This document shows, piece by piece, positions 1 through 5,485 of a DNA stretch of 6,390 bases. Below the pieces are notes generated by a model, which saw only the letters and a program-made list of their open reading frames with translations, had not been told where the DNA came from and did not search any database. Both the position numbers and the translations under genes were made by a program. Numbering within the stretch: position 1 is the first letter of the stretch; every line of letters begins with the position of its first letter. Source of the stretch: an uncultured bacterium (GTDB taxonomy: Bacteria > Bacillota > Clostridia > Oscillospirales > Oscillospiraceae); the NCBI GenBank assembly GCA_949288405.1, contig CASEKM010000185.1:1-6390 (forward strand). Reading direction: 5' to 3'.

Positions 1-510
1 CTGTACACCGGCTTCGGCGGCGCCGGTCTGGAGGCGGGCCACATGCTCACCCACCCCGGCGGAGAGCCCTGCGGCTGCGGCAACCGGGGCTGCTGGGAGC
101 GGTACGGCTCGGCCACCGCCCTGATCCAGCAGACCAGGGCGGCCATGGAGGCCCACCGGGACAGCGCCCTGTGGGAGGTGTGCGGCGGCGACCTGGCCAA
201 GGTGGAGGGGCGCACCCCCTTCCAGGCGGCCCGCCAGGGAGATCAGACCGCCCTTCAGGTGCTGGAGCGCTACCAGCGGGAACTGGCCTACGGCCTGATC
301 GGCCTGTGCAACGTGCTGTTCCCAGAGGTCATCTGCATGGGCGGCGGCGTGAGCGGCGCGGACCGGGACCTGCTGCTGGGGCCGGTGGAGGAGCTGGTCC
401 GCCGGGGCTGCTTCGACAAGGAACACCCGCCCAAGCTGGTAAAGGCCAGCCTGGGCAACGACGCCGGCGTGGTGGGCGCCGCCATGCTGTGCCGCATGGG
501 TGAAGGGTAG
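1..510 (+). CDS. ROK-family sugar kinase (probable glucokinase), C-terminal 169 residues
   Basis: The gene is cut by the left edge; the reading frame is open from base 1 and ends at TAG 508-510. ROK kinases phosphorylate glucose or related sugars with ATP in the cytoplasm. Visible family features are the glycine-rich GGAGLEAGH stretch followed by the zinc-binding H-x9-C-x-C-x4-C pattern (His14, Cys24, Cys26, Cys31 of the visible part, within GEPCGCGNRGCWE), then VICMGGGVS (about residues 111-119) and a C-terminal LGNDAGVVGAAML, typical of Firmicute ROK glucokinases. The N-terminal half, including the ATP-binding loop and catalytic aspartate, is outside the window, so substrate cannot be settled; a ROK N-acetylhexosamine kinase or a repressor is possible. 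The cysteine cluster and the C-terminal motif favour a kinase. It converges on a lipoprotein gene and ends just before a strong terminator. Confidence 0.9.
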   Translation: MYTGFGGAGLEAGHMLTHPGGEPCGCGNRGCWERYGSATALIQQTRAAMEAHRDSALWEVCGGDLAKVEGRTPFQAARQGDQTALQVLERYQRELAYGLIGLCNVLFPEVICMGGGVSGADRDLLLGPVEELVRRGCFDKEHPPKLVKASLGNDAGVVGAAMLCRMGEG

Positions 511-514
511 ATGC

Positions 515-552
515 AAAACGGCTCCCCCGGCCAAGGCCGGGGGAGCCGTTTT
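515..552. terminator. Bidirectional intrinsic terminator between convergent genes
   Basis: An 18-bp perfect inverted repeat (515-532 against 535-552) begins AAAACGGCTCCCCCGGCC and is separated by only AA; in practice the loop would be CAAG. The arms end in AAAA and TTTT, so either transcript gives a GC-rich hairpin followed by a U tract (TTTTCTGTCT on the plus strand). It starts 5 nt after the kinase stop and lies 15 nt beyond the stop of the minus-strand lipoprotein gene, so it can serve both. Confidence 0.93.
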
Positions 553-566
553 CTGTCTGCCTGGGG

Positions 567-1265
567 TCAGGCCGGGGCGCCGCCGAGGACCTGCTGCAGT
601 TCTTCCTGGGTGAACGCGTACCACTGGGCGTCCGGCTTTTCGTCCTGCTCCAGCAGGGCCAGGTCGTACTCCTCCTTGGAGATTGCCTGACCATCCAAAT
701 AGAAGTCGTAAAATCGGAACCAGTCGCCGGTGCCGTAGAGGTACTTGTCCAGGACGAGACCGTCCTCGGTAAAGCGGATGGAGGCGAGACCGTCCTCACT
801 GCCGCCCTCCTGGGAGTAAAAGAAAGTGCCGTCGGTCTTCAGATCCCAGAAGGTCCGCCAGCCGCTGGGGTAGCCCAGGACCTCCTCCTCCTGACAGCGG
901 AGGACCAGGTAGCCGCCCATGTCGTTGGCGGCGTCGGTGATCTGAAGGACGGCCTCCTCCGTCCCGTCCCCGTCCAGATCCAGGACGGTGAACCAGCCCA
1001 CGGCGGCATAGCTGCTGTCCGGACTGAACAGGGCCGGGACCTGGCTGATCTCCAGGGACGCGGGGGCGTTCTCGCCGTCCATATAGAGGAAGGAGTCCTG
1101 ACCGAACAGGACTCCCCGATACCGGTCCAGGGCGGTGGGCTCCTGGCCCTGGGCGGAGGAGGCCTGGGGAGACGAGGCGGAGGCGGATTCGCCGGACCCG
1201 CCGCAGGCGGCGAGCCCGCACAGGGCGAGGGCGGTCAGAAGGGGGACGAAATGCTTGATCTGCAT
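567..1265 (-). CDS. Putative lipoprotein with a DxDGDG acidic motif, function unknown
   Basis: A 232-residue protein with a lipoprotein signal peptide: MQIK, a hydrophobic stretch (about 6-20), then the lipobox LAAC with the lipidated cysteine at 21. A low-complexity Ser/Ala/Gly/Gln linker follows (about 22-42), as is usual for surface lipoproteins. The mature part contains VLDLDGDGTEEAVL (about 94-107), a calcium-loop-like motif found in FG-GAP/VCBS and similar extracellular repeats, and later FYLDGQAISKEEYD (about 188-201). The start at 1265 is supported by AAAGGAG 7 nt upstream and by the signal peptide beginning there. It is transcribed divergently from murB and convergently with the sugar kinase, so it is probably monocistronic. 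I do not recognise a named family. The likely location is the outer face of the cytoplasmic membrane; a role in binding or sensing is only a guess. Confidence 0.82.
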   Translation of the reverse strand: MQIKHFVPLLTALALCGLAACGGSGESASASSPQASSAQGQEPTALDRYRGVLFGQDSFLYMDGENAPASLEISQVPALFSPDSSYAAVGWFTVLDLDGDGTEEAVLQITDAANDMGGYLVLRCQEEEVLGYPSGWRTFWDLKTDGTFFYSQEGGSEDGLASIRFTEDGLVLDKYLYGTGDWFRFYDFYLDGQAISKEEYDLALLEQDEKPDAQWYAFTQEELQQVLGGAPA

Positions 1266-1306
1266 GGGGATACTCCTTTGGTTTCAAAAAAATCAGGGTT
1301 TTCCCC

Positions 1307-1335
1307 ATCATAGCACAGAGGGGCGGGGGATTCCA
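1307..1335 (-). promoter_or_regulatory. Probable sigma-A promoter of the lipoprotein gene
   Basis: On the minus strand there is TGCTATGAT, an extended -10 element (TATGAT at 1307-1312). Seventeen bases further upstream lies a weak -35 candidate TGGAAT (1330-1335). The predicted start would leave a leader of roughly 35 nt containing the AAAGGAG ribosome site. No experimental support is available. Confidence 0.5.
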
Positions 1336-1383
1336 TCTCGATTTGGTTACAGATGGAGGCGGGCCGTTCCGGGGCCGGGCCGG

Positions 1384-1395
1384 GCAAAATTTTGC
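1384..1395. promoter_or_regulatory. 12-bp perfect palindrome upstream of the murB promoter
   Basis: GCAAAATTTTGC is a perfect palindrome centred about 40 bp upstream of the murB -10 box, in an otherwise GC-rich stretch. It could be an operator for a dimeric regulator or a remnant of a repeat; its arms resemble those of the hairpin at 5461-5485. The role is unknown. Confidence 0.3.
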
Positions 1396-1404
1396 GGGGA
1401 GCTA

Positions 1405-1433
1405 TTCTATTTGCCGGGAAGGTTTGCTATAAT
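1405..1433 (+). promoter_or_regulatory. Probable sigma-A promoter of the murB cluster
   Basis: There is a consensus extended -10 (TGCTATAAT; TATAAT at 1428-1433). The -35 is weak: TTCTAT at 1405-1410 with a 17-bp spacer. Transcription would begin near 1440 and give a leader of roughly 48 nt before murB. It is the only clear promoter seen for the genes from murB to whiA. Confidence 0.65.
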
Positions 1434-1452
1434 AAAAAGGCTAGCATATTCT

Positions 1453-1467
1453 GGGGCGGTGCGCCCC
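1453..1467 (+). other. GC hairpin in the murB leader
   Basis: GGGGCG (1453-1458) and CGCCCC (1462-1467) form a perfect 6-bp stem with a GTG loop. It sits between the predicted transcription start and the GGAGG ribosome site at 1479-1483 and is followed by the broken U-rich run TTCTGAGTTTT. It might act as a weak attenuator or mRNA-stabilising hairpin; it is short and could be chance in GC-rich DNA. Confidence 0.35.
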
Positions 1468-1487
1468 TTCTGAGTTTTGGAGGTCCT

Positions 1488-2399
1488 ATGGATCGGTTTG
1501 AACAACTGGCGGCCGCCCTTCGGGCGGGCTGCCCGGATCTGGAGCTGAGAGAACAGGAGCCCATGTCCCGCCACACCACCTTCCGCATCGGGGGCCCCGT
1601 CCGGCTGATGGCGCTGCCAAAGACGGAGAAGGAGGCCCAGGCGGTGCTGAAAACAGCCTGGGAACTGGAGTGCCCGCCGTTTTTCCTGGGCAACGGCTCC
1701 AACCTGCTGGTGGCGGACGCGGGATATGAGGGATTTGTCCTCAAGCTGGCCAGGGGGATGGATCAGGTCCGGGAGGTAAACCGCCGCCTGGTGGCGGGGA
1801 GCGCGATGCTCCTCTCCCAGCTGGCGTGGGCCGCCCTGGGCCGGGGCCTAGCCGGGCTGGAGTTCGCCCACGGCATCCCCGGCAGCCTGGGCGGCGCGGT
1901 CACCATGAACGCGGGGGCTTACGGCGGCGAGATGGCCCAGGTGGTGACGGCCGTCACCTGCCTCACCCGGACGGGAGAGCTGGAGACCGTCCCCGCGGAC
2001 CGGTGCGCATTTTCCTACCGGCACAGCGCCTTCTCCGACGGGAGCCGGCTGATTTTGAGGGTGGAATTTTCTCTGCCCCAGGGGGACCCGGAGGAGATCC
2101 GGGCCAAGATAGAGGATCTGGCCCGGCGGCGGAAGGAGAAGCAGCCCCTGGAGTGGCCCAGCGCAGGCTCCATGTTCAAGCGTCCCCCCGGACACTTCGC
2201 CGCCGCCCTCATCGACCAGTGCGGCCTCAAGGGCCTCACCGTGGGCGGGGCCCAGGTGTCCGAGAAGCACGCGGGCTTTGTGGTCAACCGGGGCGGGGCC
2301 ACCTGCGCCGACGTGCTCGCCCTGGTGGACCAGGTGAGGGAGCGGGTGCTCCGGCAGACCGGCGTGGAGCTGGAGATGGAAGTGCGGGTGCTGGGATAG
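1488..2399 (+). CDS. murB: UDP-N-acetylenolpyruvoylglucosamine reductase MurB
   Basis: This 303-residue cytoplasmic flavoenzyme reduces UDP-GlcNAc-enolpyruvate to UDP-MurNAc with NADPH, the second committed step of peptidoglycan synthesis. Family motifs appear in order: HTTFRIGGP (29-37), the FAD-site LGNGSNLLV (67-75), GIPGSLGGAVTMNAGAYGG (129-147), FSYRHS (175-180) with the active-site Arg178, PSAGSMFKRP (224-233) with the proton-donor Ser228, GGAQVSEKHAGFVVN (253-267) and the terminal EMEVRVLG with the likely catalytic Glu298. Length and motif layout fit the shorter Gram-positive (type II) MurB. The ATG at 1488 is chosen because GGAGG lies 4 nt upstream and the family N-terminus begins here; the open frame back to 1353 crosses the promoter. 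It is first in a cluster with rapZ and yvcK, both linked to amino-sugar supply. Confidence 0.97.
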   Translation: MDRFEQLAAALRAGCPDLELREQEPMSRHTTFRIGGPVRLMALPKTEKEAQAVLKTAWELECPPFFLGNGSNLLVADAGYEGFVLKLARGMDQVREVNRRLVAGSAMLLSQLAWAALGRGLAGLEFAHGIPGSLGGAVTMNAGAYGGEMAQVVTAVTCLTRTGELETVPADRCAFSYRHSAFSDGSRLILRVEFSLPQGDPEEIRAKIEDLARRRKEKQPLEWPSAGSMFKRPPGHFAAALIDQCGLKGLTVGGAQVSEKHAGFVVNRGGATCADVLALVDQVRERVLRQTGVELEMEVRVLG

Positions 2400-2405
2400 C
2401 GCAGA

Positions 2406-2606
2406 ATGGACGGATACACAAGGGAGGAGCTGAACGAGGCCCTGACCGCCATTGAGTCGATCATTCACAAGTGCGAGGCGGCCCAGAGAAAGTTCCCTCA
2501 GGGCACCTCCTACCACACCCTGCTGAAGCGGCGGCTGAAGGCCATGTACCTGTCCCGGGCGCTGCTCCTCCGGGAGCTGGCCGGGGAGGGCGGCAGAGAG
2601 AAATAG
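2406..2606 (+). CDS. Small helical protein of unknown function (66 aa)
   Basis: The ORF begins 6 nt after the murB stop and ends 12 nt before rapZ, so it fits tightly into the operon. The product is charged (many Glu, Lys and Arg), has one Cys (Cys23) and no signal peptide or membrane segment. It reads as two helices, about residues 5-28 (REELNEALTAIESIIHKCE) and about 38-61 (TLLKRRLKAMYLSRALLL), joined by a KFPQGTSYH turn. From memory the pattern 'KCE-x-AQ-x-K, GTS-x-HTLLK-x-R-x-KA' recurs in small Clostridia proteins, but no functional name is known to me. The ribosome site is weak (GGGATAG within the murB end), consistent with translational coupling. Cytoplasmic; the function could be tied to MurB or RapZ only by position. 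Confidence 0.75.
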   Translation: MDGYTREELNEALTAIESIIHKCEAAQRKFPQGTSYHTLLKRRLKAMYLSRALLLRELAGEGGREK

Positions 2607-2618
2607 AGGTGTACAGCG

Positions 2619-3479
2619 ATGGAATTTGTCATCATCTCCGGCCTGTCCGGGGCGGGAAAGAGCAAGGCGGCCTCCATCATGGAGGACATGGGATTTTTCT
2701 GTGTGGACAATCTGCCCGCCCCCCTGATTCCCAAGTTCGCCGAGCTGGGCATGGGGGGCAACGGGGAGTACGACCGGGTGGTACTGGTCACCGACATCCG
2801 GGGGGGCACCCGCTTTGACGGGCTGTTTCAGGCCCTGGACGGCCTGCGGGCCATGCAGTGCGAGTACCGCATCGTCTTTATGGACGCCTCGGATCAGGTG
2901 ATCATCCGCCGGTACAAGGAGACCCGCCGCAGCCACCCCCTGGCGGAGGAGTGCAGCTCCCTGGAGGAGGCCATCGCCCTGGAGCGGGAGATGCTCGCCC
3001 CCCTGAAGGAGAAGGCGGACTGGGTCATCGACACCAGCGGCCTGTCCACCCGGGCGCTGAAGGGGGCGCTGCTGCGCATGTTCTCCAAAAATTCGGCGGA
3101 GCGGTCCATGGAGGTGCGGGTAATGTCCTTCGGCTTCAAGCACGGCATCCCCGCCGAGGCCGATCTGGTGTTTGACGTGCGCTTTTTGCCCAACCCCTAC
3201 TATGTGGCGGAGCTGCGGCCCCTCACCGGCCTGGACCCGGGGGTGCGGGACTACGCCCTGTCCTCCCGCCAGAGCCAGGAGTTTTTGGAGAAGCTGAAGG
3301 AGTTCGTATGCTATCTGCTGCCCCGGTATGTGGAGGAGGGGAAGACCTCCCTGACCGTGGCGGTGGGCTGCACCGGCGGCCACCACCGCTCGGTGGCGGT
3401 GGCCCACGCCCTGGCGGACACCATCCGGGGGCTGAATTACCCGGTGAACGAGAGCCACCGGGACATGGGGCGGACCTGA
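2619..3479 (+). CDS. rapZ: RNase adapter / nucleotide-binding protein RapZ (YvcJ)
   Basis: A 286-residue cytoplasmic P-loop protein with the Walker A motif GLSGAGKS (8-15), the family stretch FFCVDNLPAPLIPKF (26-40), VLVTDIRGG (56-63), IVFMDASDQVIIRRYKETRR (85-104), SFGFKHGIP (170-178), FDVRFLPNPYYVAELRPLTG (185-204) and the C-terminal VAVGCTGGHHRSV (247-259). This is the complete RapZ/YvcJ architecture at normal length. In E. coli RapZ senses glucosamine-6-phosphate and delivers the GlmZ sRNA to RNase E, controlling glmS. The Bacillus homologue YvcJ hydrolyses nucleotides, and its target is less clear. GAGGTG lies 7 nt before the ATG. The location next to yvcK and whiA is the conserved Firmicute arrangement. 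The stop codon lies in the loop of a small hairpin. Confidence 0.96.
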   Translation: MEFVIISGLSGAGKSKAASIMEDMGFFCVDNLPAPLIPKFAELGMGGNGEYDRVVLVTDIRGGTRFDGLFQALDGLRAMQCEYRIVFMDASDQVIIRRYKETRRSHPLAEECSSLEEAIALEREMLAPLKEKADWVIDTSGLSTRALKGALLRMFSKNSAERSMEVRVMSFGFKHGIPAEADLVFDVRFLPNPYYVAELRPLTGLDPGVRDYALSSRQSQEFLEKLKEFVCYLLPRYVEEGKTSLTVAVGCTGGHHRSVAVAHALADTIRGLNYPVNESHRDMGRT

Positions 3480-3487
3480 CGGTCCGC
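3470..3487 (+). other. Small hairpin spanning the rapZ stop codon
   Basis: GCGGACC (3470-3476) and GGTCCGC (3481-3487) form a perfect 7-bp stem around a TGAC loop that contains the rapZ stop. No U tract follows, so it is not a normal terminator. It may mark an mRNA processing or stability point between rapZ and yvcK, or be chance. Confidence 0.3.
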
Positions 3488-3515
3488 CGGACGGCGAACA
3501 GAGAGGAGGCGTGCC

Positions 3516-4473
3516 ATGCTGGAGCCGGTACCCAATACCCAGCAGTGGGAGCGGGGCCCGAAGATCACCGCCATCGGCGGGGGGACCGGGCTGTCCACCA
3601 TGCTCCGGGGGCTGAAAAAATACACCAGGAACCTGACCGCCGTGGTGACGGTGGCCGACGACGGAGGGGGCTCCGGCGTGCTCCGCCGGGACATGGGGAT
3701 GCCCCCGCCCGGGGACATCCGCCACTGCATGGAGGCTCTGGCCAATGTGGAGCCCATCATGCAGCGGCTGCTCACCTACCGCTTTACCGAGGGGGCGCTG
3801 GCGGGGCAGTCCTTCGGCAATCTGATCCTGGCCGCCCTCAACGGGGTCACCGGCTCCTTTGAGGAGGCGGTGTCCCAGATGAGCCAGGTGCTGGCCATCA
3901 CCGGCCAAGATCTGCCAGGTGAAAAAAAAGCAGGACTGCCGCATCCACCACGTGGAGCTGAGCCCCGCCAAGCCCCGGGCCCTGCCCGCCGCCCTGGAGG
4001 CCATCCGGGAGGCGGACCTGCTGCTGCTGGGGCCGGGGAGCCTGTACACCAGCGTCATCCCCAACCTGCTGGTGGAGGGGGTGCCCGAGGCCATCCGGGA
4101 GTCGGACGCCCTGAAGATCTATGTGTGCAATATCATGACCCAGGACGGAGAGACGGAGGGCTACACCGCCGCCGACCATGTGGAGGCCCTGATGGCCCAC
4201 GGGGCCCGGGTGGACCTGTGCCTGGCCAACTCCGCCCCGGTGGGGGCCGGACTGCTGGAGCGCTACCGGGCGGAAGACGCCGCCCCCCTGGTGGTGGACC
4301 GGGAGCGGATCGCCGCCCTGGGCCTGGAGCTGGCGGAGCGGCCCCTGGCCTCTGAGGGGGGCGACTTTGCCCGCCACGACCCGGATCAGCTGGCCTCGGC
4401 GGTGCTGGAGCTCTACCGCCGGCGGGCCGTGCGCATTTTCAGAGGAAAGAACCGCTATATCATTGAGGAGTGA
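3516..4473 (+). pseudogene. yvcK: YvcK/GlmR (gluconeogenesis factor, CofD-like), broken by an internal deletion with frameshift
   Basis: YvcK/GlmR is a cytoplasmic CofD-like protein that binds UDP-GlcNAc and, in Bacillus, controls carbon flow into amino sugars through GlmS; it is needed on gluconeogenic carbon. The first 131 codons (3516 to about 3908) are normal: ITAIGGGTGLSTML (17-30), VTVADDGGGSG (44-54), MPPPGDIRH (62-70), SFGNLILAALNG (99-110), QMSQVLAITGQ (121-131). The correct protein then continues one frame over from about 3907 (KICQVKKKQDCR, ADLLLLGPGSLYTSVIPNLL, YVCNIMTQDGETEGYTAADH) to the TGA at 4471-4473. Compared with the remembered Bacillus protein, about 25 residues (VLP...GES) are absent at the join, so this is a deletion of 3n+2 bases, near 77, rather than a one-base slip. 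In the original frame translation runs on to TGA 4353-4355 as low-complexity Pro/Gly/Arg sequence. GAGAGGAGG precedes the ATG. A true mutation or an assembly error is possible; everything else in the cluster is intact. Confidence 0.9.
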
Positions 4474-4477
4474 GGGC

Positions 4478-5392
4478 ATGACCTTTGGAGGAGAGGTAAA
4501 AAACGAGCTGTGCCGCCAGGAGGTGCACCGAAAATGCTGCGCCCAGGCGGAGGCCTACGGGGTGCTGCTCTACTGCAATACCTTCAGCGGGACGGAGATC
4601 CGCATCGTCACCGAGCACGACGCCTTTGCCCAGCGGCTGCCCGCCCTGTTCAAAAAGGCCTTCCGGCTGACTTTTGACCGCCTGCCCGAGGGGGAGGGGA
4701 AGCACGTCTTCTCCATCCAGGCGCCGGAGAAGCTGGAGGCGATCTACCAGACCTATGGGGCGGACCGCTCGGCCCTGGCGCTGCACATCAACTTTGCCGT
4801 GCTGGAGGAGGCCTGCTGCCGGGCCTCCTTCCTCCGGGGGGCCTTCCTGTCCGGGGGATCGGTGACCGACCCCCGGAAGGGCTACCACCTGGAGCTGGCC
4901 ACCTCCCACCACAGCGTCAGCCGGGAGATGCTGGCCCTGATGCGGGAGGAGGGCTTTTCCCCCAAGGACGCCCAGCGGAAGGGCAACTCGGTGATCTACT
5001 TCAAGCAGAGCGAGTCCATTGAGAACTTTCTCACCGCCGTGGGGGCCCCCCTGTCCGCCATGGAGGTGATGAACGCCAAGCTGGAGAAGGATTTACGAGG
5101 GAGCGTGAACCGGCGGGTGAACTGCGACGCCGCCAATCTGGACAAGGTGGTGGAGGCTGCCCAGGTCCAGCTGGAGGCCATCCGCGCCCTGGAGCGGGAG
5201 GGGCTGCTGGACACGCTGCCGGACAAGCTCCAGGAGGCCGCCCGCCTGCGGGTGGACCACCCGGAGGACACCCTGTCCCAGCTGGCGGAGCGCTGCGACC
5301 CGCCGGTGACAAAGTCTGCACTCAATCACCGCTTGCGCAAGCTGGTGGAATTGGGCCAGGGCCACGGAGCAGGAAAGGCGGGGCGCGTATGA
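4478..5392 (+). CDS. whiA: DNA-binding sporulation/division regulator WhiA
   Basis: A 304-residue cytoplasmic protein with the WhiA domains in order: WhiA N-terminal domain (about 1-85, starting TFGGEVKNELCR), a degenerate LAGLIDADG homing-endonuclease-like fold (about 115-210, with FLRGAFLSGGSVTDPRKGYHL at 118-138) and the C-terminal helix-turn-helix (about 215-294, with NRRVNCDAANLDKVVEAA and DPPVTKSALNHRLRKL). WhiA controls sporulation-septation genes in Streptomyces and affects division and chromosome segregation in Bacillus. The ATG at 4478 follows GAGGAG by 7 nt, just after the yvcK stop; the open frame back to 4367 is yvcK antiphase. The tail after GQ (GHGAGKAGRV) is unusual: the stop TGA 5390-5392 lies inside an inserted palindromic element, and a second copy of the helix-turn-helix end lies downstream. 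The domain itself appears complete, so the protein is probably functional. Confidence 0.95.
   Translation: MTFGGEVKNELCRQEVHRKCCAQAEAYGVLLYCNTFSGTEIRIVTEHDAFAQRLPALFKKAFRLTFDRLPEGEGKHVFSIQAPEKLEAIYQTYGADRSALALHINFAVLEEACCRASFLRGAFLSGGSVTDPRKGYHLELATSHHSVSREMLALMREEGFSPKDAQRKGNSVIYFKQSESIENFLTAVGAPLSAMEVMNAKLEKDLRGSVNRRVNCDAANLDKVVEAAQVQLEAIRALEREGLLDTLPDKLQEAARLRVDHPEDTLSQLAERCDPPVTKSALNHRLRKLVELGQGHGAGKAGRV
5297..5359 (+). repeat. Direct repeat copy 1: 3' end of the whiA helix-turn-helix
   Basis: This 63-bp stretch within whiA (WhiA residues 274-294) matches 5488-5550 at 54 of 63 bases without gaps. The encoded 21 residues match at 19 positions (the differences are Thr/Ala and Arg/Gly). Six of the eight differing codons are synonymous. 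Weaker similarity continues to about 5380 (GGAGCAGGAAAGGCG against GGGAGAAAAAGGCG). Confidence 0.9.
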
Positions 5393-5485
5393 ATTCGCAG
5401 CGAAGCGGAGAATTCCCGCAAGGCGAATTCATTTCGCCCGAGGATTTCAAAGAATGGGCCCCCGCAAAATCTTTGATTTTGTGGG
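5381..5485. repeat. About 105-bp palindromic element with two hairpins, inserted at the whiA end
   Basis: Hairpin 1 (5381-5439): GGGCG pairs with CGCCC, then after a small internal loop ATGAATTCGC (5389-5398) pairs perfectly with GCGAATTCAT (5423-5432); the loop holds a further GCGG/CCGC mini-stem. Hairpin 2 (5461-5485): CCCGCAAAATC pairs with GATTTTGTGGG (one G-U pair) across a TTT loop. The element contains three GAATTC sites, is more AT-rich than its surroundings and has foreign-looking codons. Its edges coincide with the ends of the duplicated whiA segments. It resembles REP/MITE-like dispersed repeats that I associate with Oscillospiraceae genomes; that family link is from memory and unverified. 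It encodes no transposase. Confidence 0.75.

Noticed and set aside
1353..1487. Longer N-terminus for murB starting at 1353
   Set aside because: It would begin upstream of the TATAAT promoter, lacks a family match, and the ATG at 1488 has a GGAGG site at proper spacing.
1848..4094. 748-codon open frame on the minus strand opposite murB, rapZ and yvcK
   Set aside because: It lies antisense to three well-recognised genes, has no ribosome site of note and a Gly/Pro/His/Gln-rich composition typical of the antisense of GC-rich coding DNA.
3909..4355. Continuation of the first yvcK frame as a novel Pro/Gly/Arg-rich C-terminal domain
   Set aside because: The sequence in the neighbouring frame is clearly conserved YvcK, so this frame is a by-product of the deletion.
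3919..4473. GTG at 3919 as the start of an independent gene
   Set aside because: There is no convincing ribosome site, and the frame continues upstream into conserved YvcK residues (KICQ); it is the second half of yvcK.
5383..5400. Programmed frameshift joining WhiA to the second tail
   Set aside because: There is no slippery heptamer at the junction, and WhiA already has a complete helix-turn-helix; coupling by ATGA or a silent relic is simpler.
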